From Lenzites betulinus (Eukaryota; Basidiomycota; Agaricomycetes; Polyporales; Polyporaceae): a stretch of 64,000 nt of DNA. Position 1 is the stretch's first letter; each line of letters opens with the position of its first letter. A program made the translations under genes and the position numbers. The DNA lies in assembly GCA_022264855.1 (NCBI GenBank), contig JABYQU010000001.1, forward strand, positions 1,674,001 to 1,738,000, written 5' to 3'. The notes under the pieces were generated by a model. It did not search any database. It worked only from the letters and a program-made list of their open reading frames with translations, and was not told the origin of the DNA. This document shows positions 1 to 12,527 of the stretch, piece after piece.

Positions 1-28
1 GGAGCCTCCGCCAGAATACACTGGCTAA
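1..28 (+). CDS. 3' end of a third glutaminase A-like paralog (partial)
   Basis: Read in one frame, bases 2-28 give the residues EPPPEYTG followed by TAA. This matches the extreme C-terminus of the two longer paralogs in the window, which end PPPEYTSTFGS and LPPQYTTQ. I infer that the last codons of another member of the membrane-anchored glutaminase-like family lie here, in tandem with the copy starting at 1363. A possible polyadenylation signal AATAAA follows at 32-37. Only eight codons are visible, so the rest of the gene cannot be judged. Confidence 0.6.
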
Positions 29-1362
29 TGCAATAAATTTGGAGACCACGACATGGACACTATCATCCCGGATGTATATTCCGGACTCTTTCTCTTTCTC
101 TTATTCTTCTCGCATACCAGCCTTCTACATCAGCTGCTAGCTGACCTCTACTCATATCATGACCATGCTGTAGTACTACATACTCACCTCGTTAATGTGG
201 GCCCGAGCTTGTGAGAAGTTGAATTGATCAAATTATTGAATGACGCGTCTACAAATCGGTGTTTAGGCTAATCGAGGTTACGGCCGCGGCCGGTTCCGGT
301 TATTACTCGAACTCTTCGATTTCGGTCAGTATGAGTATTGCCTTTCGGCGCTAGCTACCTGGCTTGTGCTATAGACGAAATTAGCGCTAGTAAGATCAGA
401 TCGCTACGAGACGCTGGTCTCGTGGAGAGGCCTCGCGAACGTGTCCTACTGTCTCCGTCTTCGTGCCGCCTTGCCGCTCATTCACCAAGTTTGTTCTGTG
501 ACTATATGGTTTACCTTATAAGTGTGATGCCTATCTGCACAAATGTCTGGTGTTGCGGTCCTGGGTTGTCAGCTCTCCACAACTAGACCGACGTTGCGGG
601 CGACGGTCGTGTCAATGGCGGTGTGAGTCATCCGTACACCACTTGTTACACTGCGCTCACAGCCGTGGAGGCAGACGTTGGCGGACGACGGATGCCATGA
701 CTGGTGATCCGATTTCCTAGGCCTACAAACGCCAGACAATTCAGCCACCGCCTCGCAGCGTCTTGCGGCTAGAGCTGGCGAGCAGTGAACCGCTTTTCCA
801 CATCAGTATCGTGATGCTGCGTTTATACCAAGGCACAGGCCGTAGACAGGTATACAAAGCCGACGTTTTCTCCTTCGATGTGTAGTCTTCCACACCTTCA
901 ACGTAAGTCGCCTCGTGGCCGCATGAACTCACACTGGGTCATACAACAGTTCTTAGGCGTTTCAGGGCCGTTATGTCCATCTAAACCCGTGCAATCATAG
1001 TATACGTGTTTTGAATTAAGGCATGTGTCTAGATTCGGTACGGGAGTCCTCTGAAGGTGGGCCGTTGGCTCAGCTCAAATGTGGCAATGTCACCACGTTG
1101 TGACGTTTCACGTCTCTGCAACCGGGAAACCGGTTGCGACGCTGTTTTAACGATGGAAATTTCACGCTCGGCAGTCTCTACTGACTGCGCCACAGAGACG
1201 CATGCTCGCGGCATGTTGGGCGTTCTCGTAGTATTCCGGTTACTAACAGCAGCCCCGTGCAAGCACCCTGCCAGTGCTACAAAGACTTATGGCCGTATAG
1301 CTCTACGCGTCACTTCTTCCTCTGCATCTCCGCCCTTCTCTGTGACTGACTGCTTGGGATAG
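29..1362. other. intergenic region, upstream of glutaminase-like gene
   Basis: No recognisable gene. It should contain the 3' UTR of the paralog ending at 28 and the promoter of the gene starting at 1363. The short open frames here lack family similarity and plausible splice structure. A pyrimidine-rich stretch immediately precedes the start codon at 1363. Confidence 0.5.
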
Positions 1363-4300
1363 ATGTTTCTCGCTCTGGCAGTGGTTGGTTTCCTCGTTAC
1401 AGCAGTTCTATCCCAACCCCCTGCGCAGACTTTCTTCCCCGCTAGCATCCCGCTTGCCATTCGCTCACCATATACAAGTCTATGGCACAGTAGCCAAGCA
1501 GGCGCATCACCATTATCAAGCTCTTGGCCCCTCTTCTGGGGACGACAGGTACGATGCTTTCCCCACTACCAGTGCATCTAGTCTCAAGCTGTACTTTGTA
1601 GAATGCGCTAGACGTACAGTCAAGTATACGAGTAGATGGTGCAACGTTTCTTCTGTCGGGCGAAAATAATCCACCGGTAGGAGACCTCTCGGCCAGTGTC
1701 ATGGCCACACAAATTACCCCGACGCGTACTATCTTTGTGATGCAAGCTGGCCCTATGAACGTGACTCTAACATTTATTTCGCCCGTAGATGTATGCAGTG
1801 ATTTTCTTCCCTACGGTTCGCCGCGAATGTACTAATCGTGCACTCAGCCGTCCGATTGGGTGACACAGTCCTTTCCGTTCTTCTACTTGTCTGTAGAAGC
1901 AGCTTCGTTGGATGGCCGCGCTCATGATGTACAGGTGTACGCGGAGATCTCGGGAGGTATGTGTTATTCTAGGCTATCGCCTGCCCTTCTTCCTCTAATA
2001 GTCTTACCTACAGGATTGCTCTCCATCGACCCGTACACCGCAATCAAGGGGATACAGTACAGCACAGATGAAACGCTGATACAACGCGTGCAGTTCACAG
2101 AGCCACGGAAGTATGTTGAGGTCGCTCAGCAAGCCCAGGATGGAGAGGCTTACATTGCTATGGCCACTGTCAGTGTAATCACCTCTGCAACTCCAAATGC
2201 GTATGCTCACTGTTACTACATCAGCGACCCAATCAGACATGGCAAATCGACAACCACGCAGTGTGTCGACGAACTTTCCACGACAAAGGAGCTTTGTTGA
2301 ACACTAGCATGCCCGTGTTACCGCTCATCGGGGTGTACGTTCGTGCGAAATCTTTTCAATGACCAGGTCTGATGAGTTTACATGCAGAAACGTGACCGTG
2401 TTTGCGATAGCGGTGGGCCTTGGCCAAATCCAGAGCACCTCATCTCCTCAAGTTTGGTCCGTTGGATTTGTTCGAAGTCCTTCCGTTTCCTACACTACAT
2501 CTGAAGAGATAACACTGGATTTGAGTCCATACTTTATGACCCGTTATCCCGGAGACGGGGTCGATCAGGCGGTGCGTGTTTGGCTGAAAAGTCAGAAGCA
2601 AGCAGTAAAAGTGCTGACAGAGAATAGCGCAGATCGATGACTTCCTCAAAGGCTTTCCGGACCAACAGAGCAAGGCTATAGCGCTGGACGATGCTATCAT
2701 AAGCAAAGCGTCCACGATCTCGGCGCAGTATGCAGACCTGGTGTCCCTTGCCGTTCGCACAACGCTGGGTTCGCTGGACATCACGGTGTCAAGCGGGTCC
2801 GATGGGAAGCCAAATGCGACCGATGTTCGGATATTCATGAAAAATATTGCGAGCACCCAACCGACAGGGTAAGAGCCTCCCAGTGCGCGCGAAGGTGTGG
2901 TACTGACGAGAGTTCTGCGCAGGCGTGTCAATCCCGTGGAGAAAATCTACGGGGCATTACCCCTGCTTCTATATCTCAACGCATCGTTAGTGGGACCTCT
3001 TCTTTCTCCGCTTTTGGACGTACAGGACAATTTGGCTGGAGTACTGCCATACGCAGCGCAGGATATAGGCATGTTTTGTTCTACGCCATTACTGCATCCG
3101 TATACCACGCAACTCTGATCACGGCCACAGGTCTTGCTTATCCAAATGCGACGGGGACCCGCGGGCAGCATAACCAAGGCGTCGAGCGTATGCCAACCGA
3201 TTCATATGCTTATCCCGCACTGACAATAAGATCAGAAACTGGCAACATGCTTATCATGCTGTATGCTCATGCTCGTTTCTCCGGGGATGGTTCATTGATA
3301 CACAAACACGTAATGACTCTGGTGCCTCACCAACGTAACGACTGAACTCTAATAGTGCGCTGCATGCAACAGTACAACCTCACAAAACGATGGACAGACT
3401 ACCTGGTTCAGAACGCGTTGAATCCAACCGACCAGTGCGTGTTGCTCAACTCCCCCTACTTCTGCACGGTGAACCTCATCTGGTGCGGCAGGTTCTCAGC
3501 GGACACGGAAGTCCAACAACGAGCCAACATGACGAACCTCGCCCTCAAGGGTATAATCGGTGTCAAAGCAATGGCTGAAATGAGTCGTGCGCTCGGCGAG
3601 CAGGAGGACGCCCACACATACGATGTAAGTTGACGCTGTGCATATTTCGTTCATTTTCACACACTCACACAACAATGGTGCAGGTCTACGCGTCCAATCT
3701 CACTGCGTCTTGGCGGTCGTATGCACTTTCTTCGGATGGTCAGCATCTCCTGGGTGTGTACGGAGATCAGCAATCCTGGGCATTGATGTATAACGTCTAC
3801 GCCGATCGTCTTTTGGACACTGGCATCGTTGACAACACGGTACGTAGCTCGCGCGCGTACGATTTACTATGGCTCCATATTGATATGGTACAGCTTCTGC
3901 AACTGCAAACGACGTTCTACGGCACTCTCCTCGCGACATGTAAGTATTGTTCAGTGCTCTCATACTCTTGGCCCTGACGTTTTGGTAGCGCCGCAATACG
4001 GACTACAGATCGACAATGATGCAGGAGGCATATCTAACGCTGGTGGGTCACCAAAATCTTCCTTAGGTTGCGATTCTGTCTGAGTCGCCCAGCATGGTCA
4101 CTCTTTACGGCGGCAACGGTGTTGGACACCGACGTTCGCGACGAAATCATTGCAGGCGTGTGGAATAGAGCGTCGTCTAATGGTACACAAGGACCGTTCC
4201 CAGAAACATACGATTCATCAACCGGGGCAATTCAGGGAGGGTTGGATGCCACCGCAGGGCCAGTTGAACATTTCTCCTACGTATTGCGAGAAATCATACT

Positions 4301-5102
4301 AATTTCGTTCCTGCCTTCCAGACCATCTCTTGGAGCTATGTTCTCCCTCTTGGCTCTAAGGTAAGTGAAGCCTGAGTAAACCAGTATCGCATCTAAAGTG
4401 TTGCGTAGCGTTCCAAACGTGACCATTGTAGCGCCCCCTTTGACGACTACAACGTTAACCAAGAGTACAAGTAACGGCGGCAGCCACATGATCCCTGTCG
4501 CGGTGATCGCGGGGACCGCGTCGGGAGGTGTCGCGTTCATGGTACTCATTGGCCTGGGGCTTTGGCTGGTGCGGCGTAGACGCAGGTACCCCAAAGTCGA
4601 GGAGCAAATGGCCGACAGGTCGCTCTTGACCACCCCAACACCATACCTGGCAGGCCGTGAACCCTCACAGGGGTCGTCCCGCGACATCATCGACGTCCCC
4701 ATGTCCGAAGTCGGTCCGTCTGCCGCATCCAGCTACGAGCCGTCCACCTCGGAATCATTGGCGGCGCTTGCTTCTACTAGCTCGCTGTTACCTCCCTCCC
4801 ATCCCGGTCCATCTCAAAAACCCAGACAGAAGAGGGCGTTGGGCAAACGCTTCCTGATAACGCATACGTCTCCCCTTTCCTCTCCGTTCCTTCCTGAAAG
4901 CACAACATCCGCCGTCCGGACGCCCGTGGGTCGCAGACCTTCGGAGGGTGGATCGGGCAGCGTGCCGTATGGGTCGCAGAACGACAGTACGACCCCCACA
5001 ACTGAGGTCGCCGGGCTGCGAGCGGAAATCACAGACTTGCGGCGGGTTGTACGGCAGATGCGGAGAGAAGTCGAATTGCCTCCCCAGTACACCACGCAGT
5101 AA
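1363..5102 (+). CDS. membrane-anchored glutaminase A-like protein (DUF5127/DUF4965/DUF1793)
   Basis: Probable extracellular amidohydrolase of the fungal glutaminase A family; activity is inferred from the family only. I reconstruct 18 exons: 1363-1548, 1602-1790, 1848-1956, 2014-2168, 2225-2334, 2388-2571, 2633-2868, 2923-3068, 3131-3187, 3236-3309, 3373-3434, 3492-3624, 3684-3839, 3894-3939, 3989-4042, 4093-4258, 4322-4360 and 4409-5102. They sum to 931 codons plus stop. A signal peptide (about residues 1-18) is followed by the family start (SIPLAIRSPYTSLW). Later family blocks include IRVDG, PSDW, FAIAVGLGQ, NMLIMLYAHARFSGD, YNLTKRWTDYL, YGLQIDNDAG and LFTAATVLD. A single membrane segment lies near residues 725-755, followed by RRRRR and a Ser/Pro-rich tail of about 170 residues. 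The tail ends in a short predicted helix and PPQY. Two introns, after 3068 and 4258, appear to use GC donors. The exon 2 start could instead be 1620. Confidence 0.85.
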
Positions 5103-5250
5103 GGTGCCCCGGCGAACACCTCGCATTCTTGAGCCTTCCCCCCATATATATTGTAGCTTATCTTGTTACTTTTGTACGGCAGTATCGCCAATGGTCCTCA
5201 CACTTCGACAGGAGCGAAGTCGGCCACACTAATTGCATTATATACCCTCT

Positions 5251-6015
5251 TTACTTTCCTCGGTGTTTCTTGAACGTCTCCTGTACGCCGTTGCCCGCCT
5301 TGATATCCTGCATACACCTCTCGTCTACTTCTCTCCCCTTTGTAGCCAATGCAATGACTTCTTTCGCCAGCTCTATAGGCACGCATACGACGCCGTCTTC
5401 GTCCGCGACCATCCAGTCTCCCGGGGATACCTGCACCGCAGGGAAGTCCTCTTCGGACACATCCGGGGAGGATATGGTGAGGGGTACGTTCACCGCCGAG
5501 GGGCGGGTGAACGGCGACTGGCCAAGCGTGGAATGACCCCTCGCGAAGACGGGGAAAGAGGCTGCCCGATGCTCAGCAAGGTCCCTGCAGCGACCGGAGA
5601 TGATCACCCCGAGTGCCCCGCGAGACTGCGCTCCGGCGGTCATCAAGCCACCCCATACAGCGTTCTTTGCACCTGTGCAGTACGCGTAACAGCCGTGCCT
5701 GCGGTGAGCAGCGGGCTACGGAGAGTGAAGGGATGTTACTGTACGATGTGGGGCGTTGATCACCACGACAGAGCCCTCGGGGGCGGTGTCGACGAAGTGC
5801 GCAGATAGCTTGGGTGCGGACGTGTCTGACCCCAGTACCATTTGTACTGTGTATGCCGGTCCGCAGAGACGGGTTGTCGAGTCCGCGGGGGACAGCAGGT
5901 GTATGTCGGGGATATGTCCGCCGTGCGGGGCGCCCAGCTTGATTAACGCATCCGAAATCTCACAGGTCGAGAATGAGCCGAGAGCGGTCAGCACGCCTGT
6001 TGCTTCTGAAGACAT
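5251..6015 (-). CDS. RraA-like / 4-hydroxy-4-methyl-2-oxoglutarate aldolase family protein
   Basis: Two exons, 6015-5745 and 5672-5251, join in phase to give 230 residues. The N-terminal half has FSTCEISDALIKLGAP and the second half has KNAVWGGLMTAGAQ followed by ISGRCRDL. In this fold those segments form the glycine-rich loop and the Arg-Asp metal/substrate site. PGDWMVADEDGVVCVP is also typical. Family members are class II pyruvate aldolases or oxaloacetate decarboxylases; the fungal substrate is unknown. I chose the start at 6015. The frame stays open upstream to ATGs at 6099 and 6132, and that extension is rich in Arg and lacks acidic residues, so a mitochondrial presequence is possible. 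The gene is convergent with the glutaminase-like gene ending at 5102. Confidence 0.85.
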
Positions 6016-6417
6016 GGCGCGGTACTTGAGAGGACGTCGGGGTGTAACAAGGCGGACAAACAATGCCCAGCGAACGGAAGTTGCTCTTAAGTTCATCATG
6101 GCTCTCCGTACGGAGTTCGTGCGGACAATCACAAGCTGCGCTCGTGCGGGTTTAGAGGAGGCTTATAAGCGCCGGAAAGAGGTTAGAATACGATCAGAAA
6201 TAGACTTAAGTTAACCGCGTACGTGCGTAATGCTTATGCGTAATCCCGATTCCCGAACCCGAAGGGCCCGGTTAGCCACGCGCCTTGGGCCACCGCCTCC
6301 TCCCTCAGCAGCCCTCAGCCTACTCCCAGTCTCCCTCCTTGCCTCCGTATTCTACTGTTCAACTACTCTCTCTGTCTCTTTCTTGTCTAGGGTGGCTACT
6401 TAGAATCTTCTTCTTGG

Positions 6418-7526
6418 ATGCCTAGGCTACCGGACTCGTCGGACCAAGACGCCGATCCACTATGGACGCGTACAGCCCGCCGCTCCCGCAAAGCAGTCCG
6501 TAGACTGAACAAGTCTATCATGCGCTCACACCACTTCCGCATACCGAAATATGACATGCCTATACGTCTGAGGCCGGTAAGACCGCTACTAAACTGGCGC
6601 ACGCAGTGTTTTGACACCCTCGGTCTCACACAGTGGTTTCTGCTGTTCACCTTCCTCATTCTGATCAGCCTGGCTCTTCTGGGCTTCACGAACTTCTCGC
6701 ATGCGCTTCCGCTGAACGACAAAGTACTCCACTTTCTTTGTATGGACATCGCTACGGGGGTCTTCTACTTCATCTTCGACGTAGAGGAGTAAGTCGCGTT
6801 TCTATGCTCCGAGACGAACAACACACTCAATGTTACACCAACCAGGGAGGCCAGGCGTATCTGGTTCTGGCGGAATGCACCCTTGATATTCACTGGTATC
6901 GCTTGTTTCTTCTTCGGAGGCATCATCAGCGAGATTGTACAATCACTGCTCCCGGTATGCTGTCTGTACATGGGAAGCGATATACGAATACTAATTAACC
7001 GCGCGCAGTACAAAGAATTCCAAGTGGGAGACGTCGCTGTAAGTCGCCTTACCTTACCATATGCGCGTTTGTTTTGGCTGATTTGATGTTGTGCATAAGG
7101 CCAACCTCCTGGGCTCATCAAGTGGTTTATACATCTCGTATCACCTCGAACGGTACTACAGACACCGCAGAGAGGTATGGTCCGGCGCGCATCTGTAAAC
7201 GGTTAATTGGGCTCATAAGCATCCACCAGATTTCTCGTCTCTACCAGCCTCTTGGCACCGACGTCTTGTCAGAGGACGAGGAAGACGAGGACGTCGATGC
7301 GACTCAGCTGCTTCCTTTGCACTACGAGGCACACACGCCGCGCACGCCCGCAAGTACGAAGCCCGGTCGTGGCGCAGGCGCGCAGAAAGCAGTGCGGATC
7401 GCGGACGTGTGGGATGAGCGCGAAGACCTGTTTGACATCGGGGAGGAGAGTGACGAGGATGACGAGCCGCGCAGTCGGGCAGGCCCGCCTCCGCCTCCGC
7501 CAAAAATCGTGGTCACGGGGGAATAA
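6418..7526 (+). CDS. VanZ-like family membrane protein
   Basis: Five exons (6418-6788, 6846-6954, 7009-7038, 7100-7174, 7230-7526) give 293 residues. A basic N-terminus precedes hydrophobic segments at about residues 70-95 and 100-120 and one containing IFTGIACFFFGGIISEI. These are followed by FQVGDVAANLLGSSSGLYISYH. Conserved features of the VanZ-like fold in the window are the HFLCMDIATG segment, the ISEIVQ segment and the GDVAANLLG motif. The C-terminal third is cytoplasmic-looking, acidic and Pro-rich. The molecular function of fungal members is not established. One exon is only 30 nt. The 200 bases upstream are pyrimidine-rich. Confidence 0.75.
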
Positions 7527-7655
7527 TTTATTCGCTGTACTGGCGCGTCCGCGCGTAATGTCTGTATCTATATATCGTTGTCTGCGGGTACCATTATCGG
7601 TTTATAATCGAAGCTGCACTGTTGAATATCGGCCGCGAAAACGTGTGGAGGTAGG

Positions 7656-10020
7656 ATGCGCGCGGCGGATCGAAGGCCGAGTCGGAGTAGTAGCGCGTGC
7701 AGCCGGCGCGTCTCGTTATGCTCGCGACTCTCATCCATGCCGACATGTCTGGCCTCCGGTTCAGGCCTGCTTCGCACCGCTGTACATCCTCGTAGCTCAG
7801 ATTTGCGCGCGACTGCAATATGCGCGTCGCGCAAAGTCGCTGGTCGTCGGAGGGATTGCGGCGTACGGCGAGCAGCACTTTCCACCGTAACGGCGGCAAA
7901 CTCGCCGGGCTATGAAGAGCAGCGGGCGCATACCCTCACTGTCTTGCACAAGACCTCCGCCCTGCTCCCCCGAATATTGCCAACCTCCCGACCAGGCCCA
8001 AGCGGTGTTCCACTGCGCGCGTCGCTACGCTTCTGGGAGGGCGTTCTCGGCAAGGTTCATGAGGATTTGTCCCTGTCGCCGGAGAAGAAGAAACATAGAG
8101 TCCGCATCGTCGGTGAGTGACGCGAACTGCATCTTATGAGGAGCTCTTGCATCATGAAGCTGAATTGTGAATGCGTGGGTAGTATATGGCGTCGACGAAC
8201 ACTCCAGTGCGAGCGACTTGGTCACCGCGCTCCTCGAGGACCCTTTCTCGTCGGAAGACCAGAAGAAGGCTCTGCGCGCGCGCTGGGAAGCACAACTGGA
8301 AGGCTCCAGGTCTATCAGGCTTCAGTGAGTCAACCTTTGCGGTGATGCGGTGACGGATACTCAGCCTGGTTAGGTACGGTCCCGCGTCCGCGGCTGGCGA
8401 TGTCATCCAGGTCCAGTCTTCATGGCTGCAGCACTTTGGTGTGCCTATCGAAGTGTCTGAGTGCAAGCCCTCTTCCGCGTCGGAAACAGCGGAGGCCCTG
8501 TTTACTGCGGACATTCCTATCATACTTTGTAACCCTGCAACCACTCCTCTATCCTCTATCCTCCCTGCATCGACCAGTCCGCCTCTGCCGGTGTCTCGCA
8601 GGCACACCATCGTTGCTATCTCCTCCCCCTCACCAACACATCCTACCACCGCCGCGCAAGCCCCGCACATCCGTGCGCTCGCGTTACATGACGACCTCCA
8701 AGTTCTATTTGTAGACGCTACTCGCGCGTTGCATGGGCTGGAGCAACTCGGCGGGAGCCCGTCTTCGCCCCTCGCTGTACAGCGGTATCAAGACGACGTC
8801 ACCGGGTCGAACGTCGCCAGCGTCACTCGTGCCGTCAAAGACGTCATCACCAGCGCCCTGCGGAACGGGTCCACTTCGCCCGGGCCCTCCGAAGTTGTCG
8901 CAGTACACGTCCAGACAGGGCGGGCACTCATCCACGACGTCCTGCTGACATGCCGCACTGTGTTGCGACACACGGACCTCGAGGCTGACGCGGTGCTCAC
9001 GGGGACGAGCAGCCTGCGCGGACAAGTCGAGGAATCGAAAGCGAAGGTCCATCTGGAGGTGTTCGGCACTCCGGGCAAGGACGGAGACGAGATCGCGAAG
9101 GCGGTCGGGCAGGCGCGGACAAGTGTGAAGCTAACCATGGATGCGCTGCAGTGGTACAAGCTCTTCTGGAGAGTCGACGACATTCGCGAGGTCGTCACCG
9201 CTGCCGTTGACAGGGCGTGGTGCAGGGATCTCGAGCGCAAGGTATGTCTTGCCCCCAACGAATCACTCTGACCGCTTATTTATGCATCACCAGCTTGTGT
9301 TCCATGCGGGACGACTCGCTGCATTGCAGGGCGCGCTCAGAGACTCTGCCACCGCGCTCTGTCGCTCCTTCCCTCCAGCGTCCCCGTATCACTCCCCAGT
9401 GCTGCACAACAGCATCGACCGCATCGTCGCCGCACCCTCATATACTCTCACAGCGGCAGCCCTCACCTCGCCGCTGCGCGCCCGTCAAAGTCAGCTCGGG
9501 TTCCCCACCGAGCGCCTGCATGCCTCCGCGCAGCGCGCCGTCATCACCATGAGCGGAAGCGTCCTCGGCGGGCTTGGGTTCGCCTGGGCAGGATGGGTGA
9601 GTGAGCTCGGCCTAGCGGGCGGGTTCATTAATGTCGGGATGGGCGCGGAGACCGCAGTCGGGGCCGGGATGCTCGGTGCGGCACTTGGCGTACGGTGGGC
9701 GGTTGCGCGATGGGACAGGGCGCGGAAACGGTGGTGGAAAGACTGGGATCGCGTCTGCGAGGGTCTCGACCGGGATCTCAAGGTCAGTCTCCATGAATCT
9801 TGCTTGTGTGCGACAATGCTCATGGATTATTGTGCTACGTTGCAACTAGACCGCGCTGACTCGCACGATGGACGAGCACGTTGCCATCGTCCCTGAGACG
9901 GCTTGCTCCGGTCTGGAGCAAATAGTGGCGAAGCGCAAGTCGGAGATGGAGGCGTTAAAAGAGGAGGTGCATGCTTTGGAGGTCGAAGTAGACGGTCCTC
10001 CTAGTGCCAAGTCGTCTTAG
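7656..10020 (+). CDS. probable mitochondrial membrane protein (Mmc1-like)
   Basis: Exons 7656-8112, 8183-8324, 8374-9241, 9294-9782 and 9850-10020 join in phase to 708 residues. The first 90 residues are rich in Arg, Ser and Ala with almost no acidic residues, like a mitochondrial presequence; an alternative start at 7737 keeps that character. The middle contains the segment LRGQVEESKAKVHLEVFG and the motif WYKLFWRVDDI. After it comes a hairpin of two hydrophobic stretches (around SGSVLGGLGFAWAGWV and GAETAVGAGMLGAALGVRW) followed by RKRWWKDWD. The last 55 residues look like a coiled coil. This layout resembles fungal proteins annotated with an Mmc1 C-terminal domain; I am unsure of that name, but confident the gene is real. 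Confidence 0.75.
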
Positions 10021-10144
10021 TTAGGTTTCTACATATATAATGCATACTTATTCCCTACTCCTGCCGTTGGGCCCTCGTGCATCCGCGAGTTGGTAGTTAA
10101 TAACGCGTGCTTCCGACGAGCACGGTGAGGACAGAGCACAAAAA

Positions 10145-10226
10145 TACACTGAGCGGGAGTCGAACCCACGCCGCTTGCTACTGACGATAGTGGAAGGCAA
10201 GCATGATACCGTTTCACCATCAGTGT
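10145..10226 (-). tRNA. trnG-UCC: tRNA-Gly (anticodon UCC) with an 11-nt intron
   Basis: On the minus strand the 7-bp acceptor stem ACACTGA/TCAGTGT is perfect. The D arm is GTGA/TCAT. The anticodon stem CTTGC/GCAAG encloses a loop in which T33 is followed by TCC at positions 34-36. An 11-nt intron after position 37 accounts for the extra length (82 nt in all). The T arm contains GGTTCGACTCC, an exact B-box match, and TGGTGAAACGG fits the A box. A TTTT terminator follows at 10144-10141. An alternative folding giving GCC is less consistent with the stems. Confidence 0.85.
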
Positions 10227-12515
10227 GTGCGGCAGCAGTTCCTCAGAGAGGCCCATAATCTTGTGGGCTCAGGACAGGCTGCAAAGCTACTACTCTATAC
10301 GACTCTCTAACATAACGTATTATTGTCGCACTGGGAATCGAGTGAACCATGGTATACAAGGGTATACAACAGATTCGCGCGTTTCATGTCATGAGCCGAA
10401 TGTACTGGTATATTCCGGCGGCGGCTCCAGGCGTTCCTCGATGATCTGCCGCATCTCCTCCCTCAGCTCGTCCATCTCCGCTTGCATATGTAGAACGTCC
10501 GCCCTGGGCAGTAGCATCATCTCACCAGTCGGACTTCGACCGAACCTAGACCCAGGGGAAAGGGGGACAACGGGCAGCGAGGAGTTGCCCTCTGGTGATG
10601 GTGCGGCGCCTGACAAGCCTCCTGGTCTTGCGGGCAGGGGTCGCTTTTGGGTTGGAGCGTCTGCGGTGAGCGTTGGCTCATGTGATGATGGGCCAGCCAC
10701 AGAATCATCGGGCTGCAGAGGTGCGAGAGACTTGGAGGCGCTCGCTTCGCTCGACCGCTCGATGATAAGGACGGGAGACTCGCGGGGAAAGAGTGTGAAC
10801 GGGGTCAGACCCTCCTGCTCTTCAACCATGTCCATTGAACCCTCCCCGTCCGGAAGCTTATTGTGACGTCGTTTTCGCAGGAGAAGGAAGCCTCCTACTG
10901 CGATTGATAGGAATGCGAGTCCCCCTATAACGCCGCCAACGATGGGGCCCGGGGATGTCGTAGCCTTTGGCGCGTCGTTCTCTGGGCTGGGGCTGGGGCT
11001 AGCACTGGGAAGCGGGGATGTAGACTGGGTCACTGCGGGCTGAGGAACAACGATAGTCACATTCGGCACGCTATTGTTTGCTACTATCAGTGACATTCCA
11101 TGGAAAATGACGATTGGTACTTACTTGAGGGATAAGAGAGAGAACATGGCCCCGGCGGCGGGCCTGCGGGTCGGCGGAGATGATATCAGATCAAGCACGG
11201 ACAGGATGCATCTTGGACTCACCCTCCTGCGCAGTCAAGAATCTGGCCTGAGAAGACATCGTGATCTCCAGGGAAGGGACCTGGTACCAATGTCATAGCC
11301 GCACGATTCCATACTCCCGTAATCAGGCTATCGCGAACATCGTCGTCGAGAGCGGTGGCTGCAGTGAAGAGCATTGATGCTGCCGGGAGGTCAGTCCACG
11401 TTTAAGCGAAGATGAGATACAACGGCATACAAGCACTCCCCCAATCCTGGAGTTCGCTATCAACTGCGACTCCGTATGGAAATGCTGAAATAGCATCAGC
11501 ACAAACCATACAGGTATGTCCGACCACACAAAAGCTCACCTGGATTTATGAGGGACTTATAAAATATTGTCTGTTCCTGCTGTATCTTCTCACAACGTAA
11601 GCACCGCACAATCCTGGGGGTTTGATATAGCAGAGCTCACCGACGTGCTGAGCAGACCTGTCCCCAACAAACGATCCGCGTACAAGTTATACAGCAACAC
11701 CCACGACTGCGCGTCAGCATATATCCCCCGCACGTGCGCAGTTTTGTTCGTGGAGAGTGCGAGGGACTGCCAGGATTCTATGAGCGCAGCTGCGTGGACC
11801 TACATGCCAGTGTTGTTAGTCTGACGGTGTGCATGCTATATATATAAATGTGGACCACGCACATCGTATTGCTGAGCATCGAACTGCTGACCCAACGCAC
11901 GGCTAATCTCTGCCATGGTCTTTATGCCGACGATACCCTTCAGTGCGAGGTTAGTCTGATTTGCACTGCCCTCGTCTGCAGAAACCCTAAAAAGGGATCA
12001 GCCGAAATGCTGCTTATACCCGGGAACACGTACTGTTCGTTCGGAGTCAGCGCGTTAGCGACCAGGTAGTCGGCCCAACGCTTGGTGAGATTGTACTACA
12101 CGCCGTATTGGTAAGGTGATGTTCTGAAATTAAGACGCCGGGACACTGACATGCTGGTGGATGAGCGAGCCGTCGCCGGAAAACCGCGCATGCGCGTATG
12201 CCATAATTAACATGTTACCAGTCTCTAGTGCGGTCGTCGTCAGCCGGGCTCACCGGAATTGCGAAATGCTACTTACGTTCGATGCATTCTGTATGAGGAG
12301 TGAACTTTGCGGCTGCAGTAGGGTATGCCAATCCTGCGCGAATGATCACGGGTCAGCGTCAAACGAAGATCGGAGAATATGCGAAGATCGACCTAGATCT
12401 TGAATAGCGTACGGCAGCCCTGAGAGATCGTCTTGTGCATCCAGAAGAGGTGAAAGTAACGAGCCAAGGAGAGACGCGTTCAAAGAAATGAACATCGGCA
12501 TTGCCGCATACAGCC

Positions 12516-12527
12516 CATCAGGAAAAA
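12516..12527 (+). repeat. terminal inverted repeat, left end
   Basis: Twelve bases, CATCAGGAAAAA, identical to the reverse complement of 13773-13784. They mark the left edge of the insertion in the glutaminase-like paralog. Confidence 0.8.
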
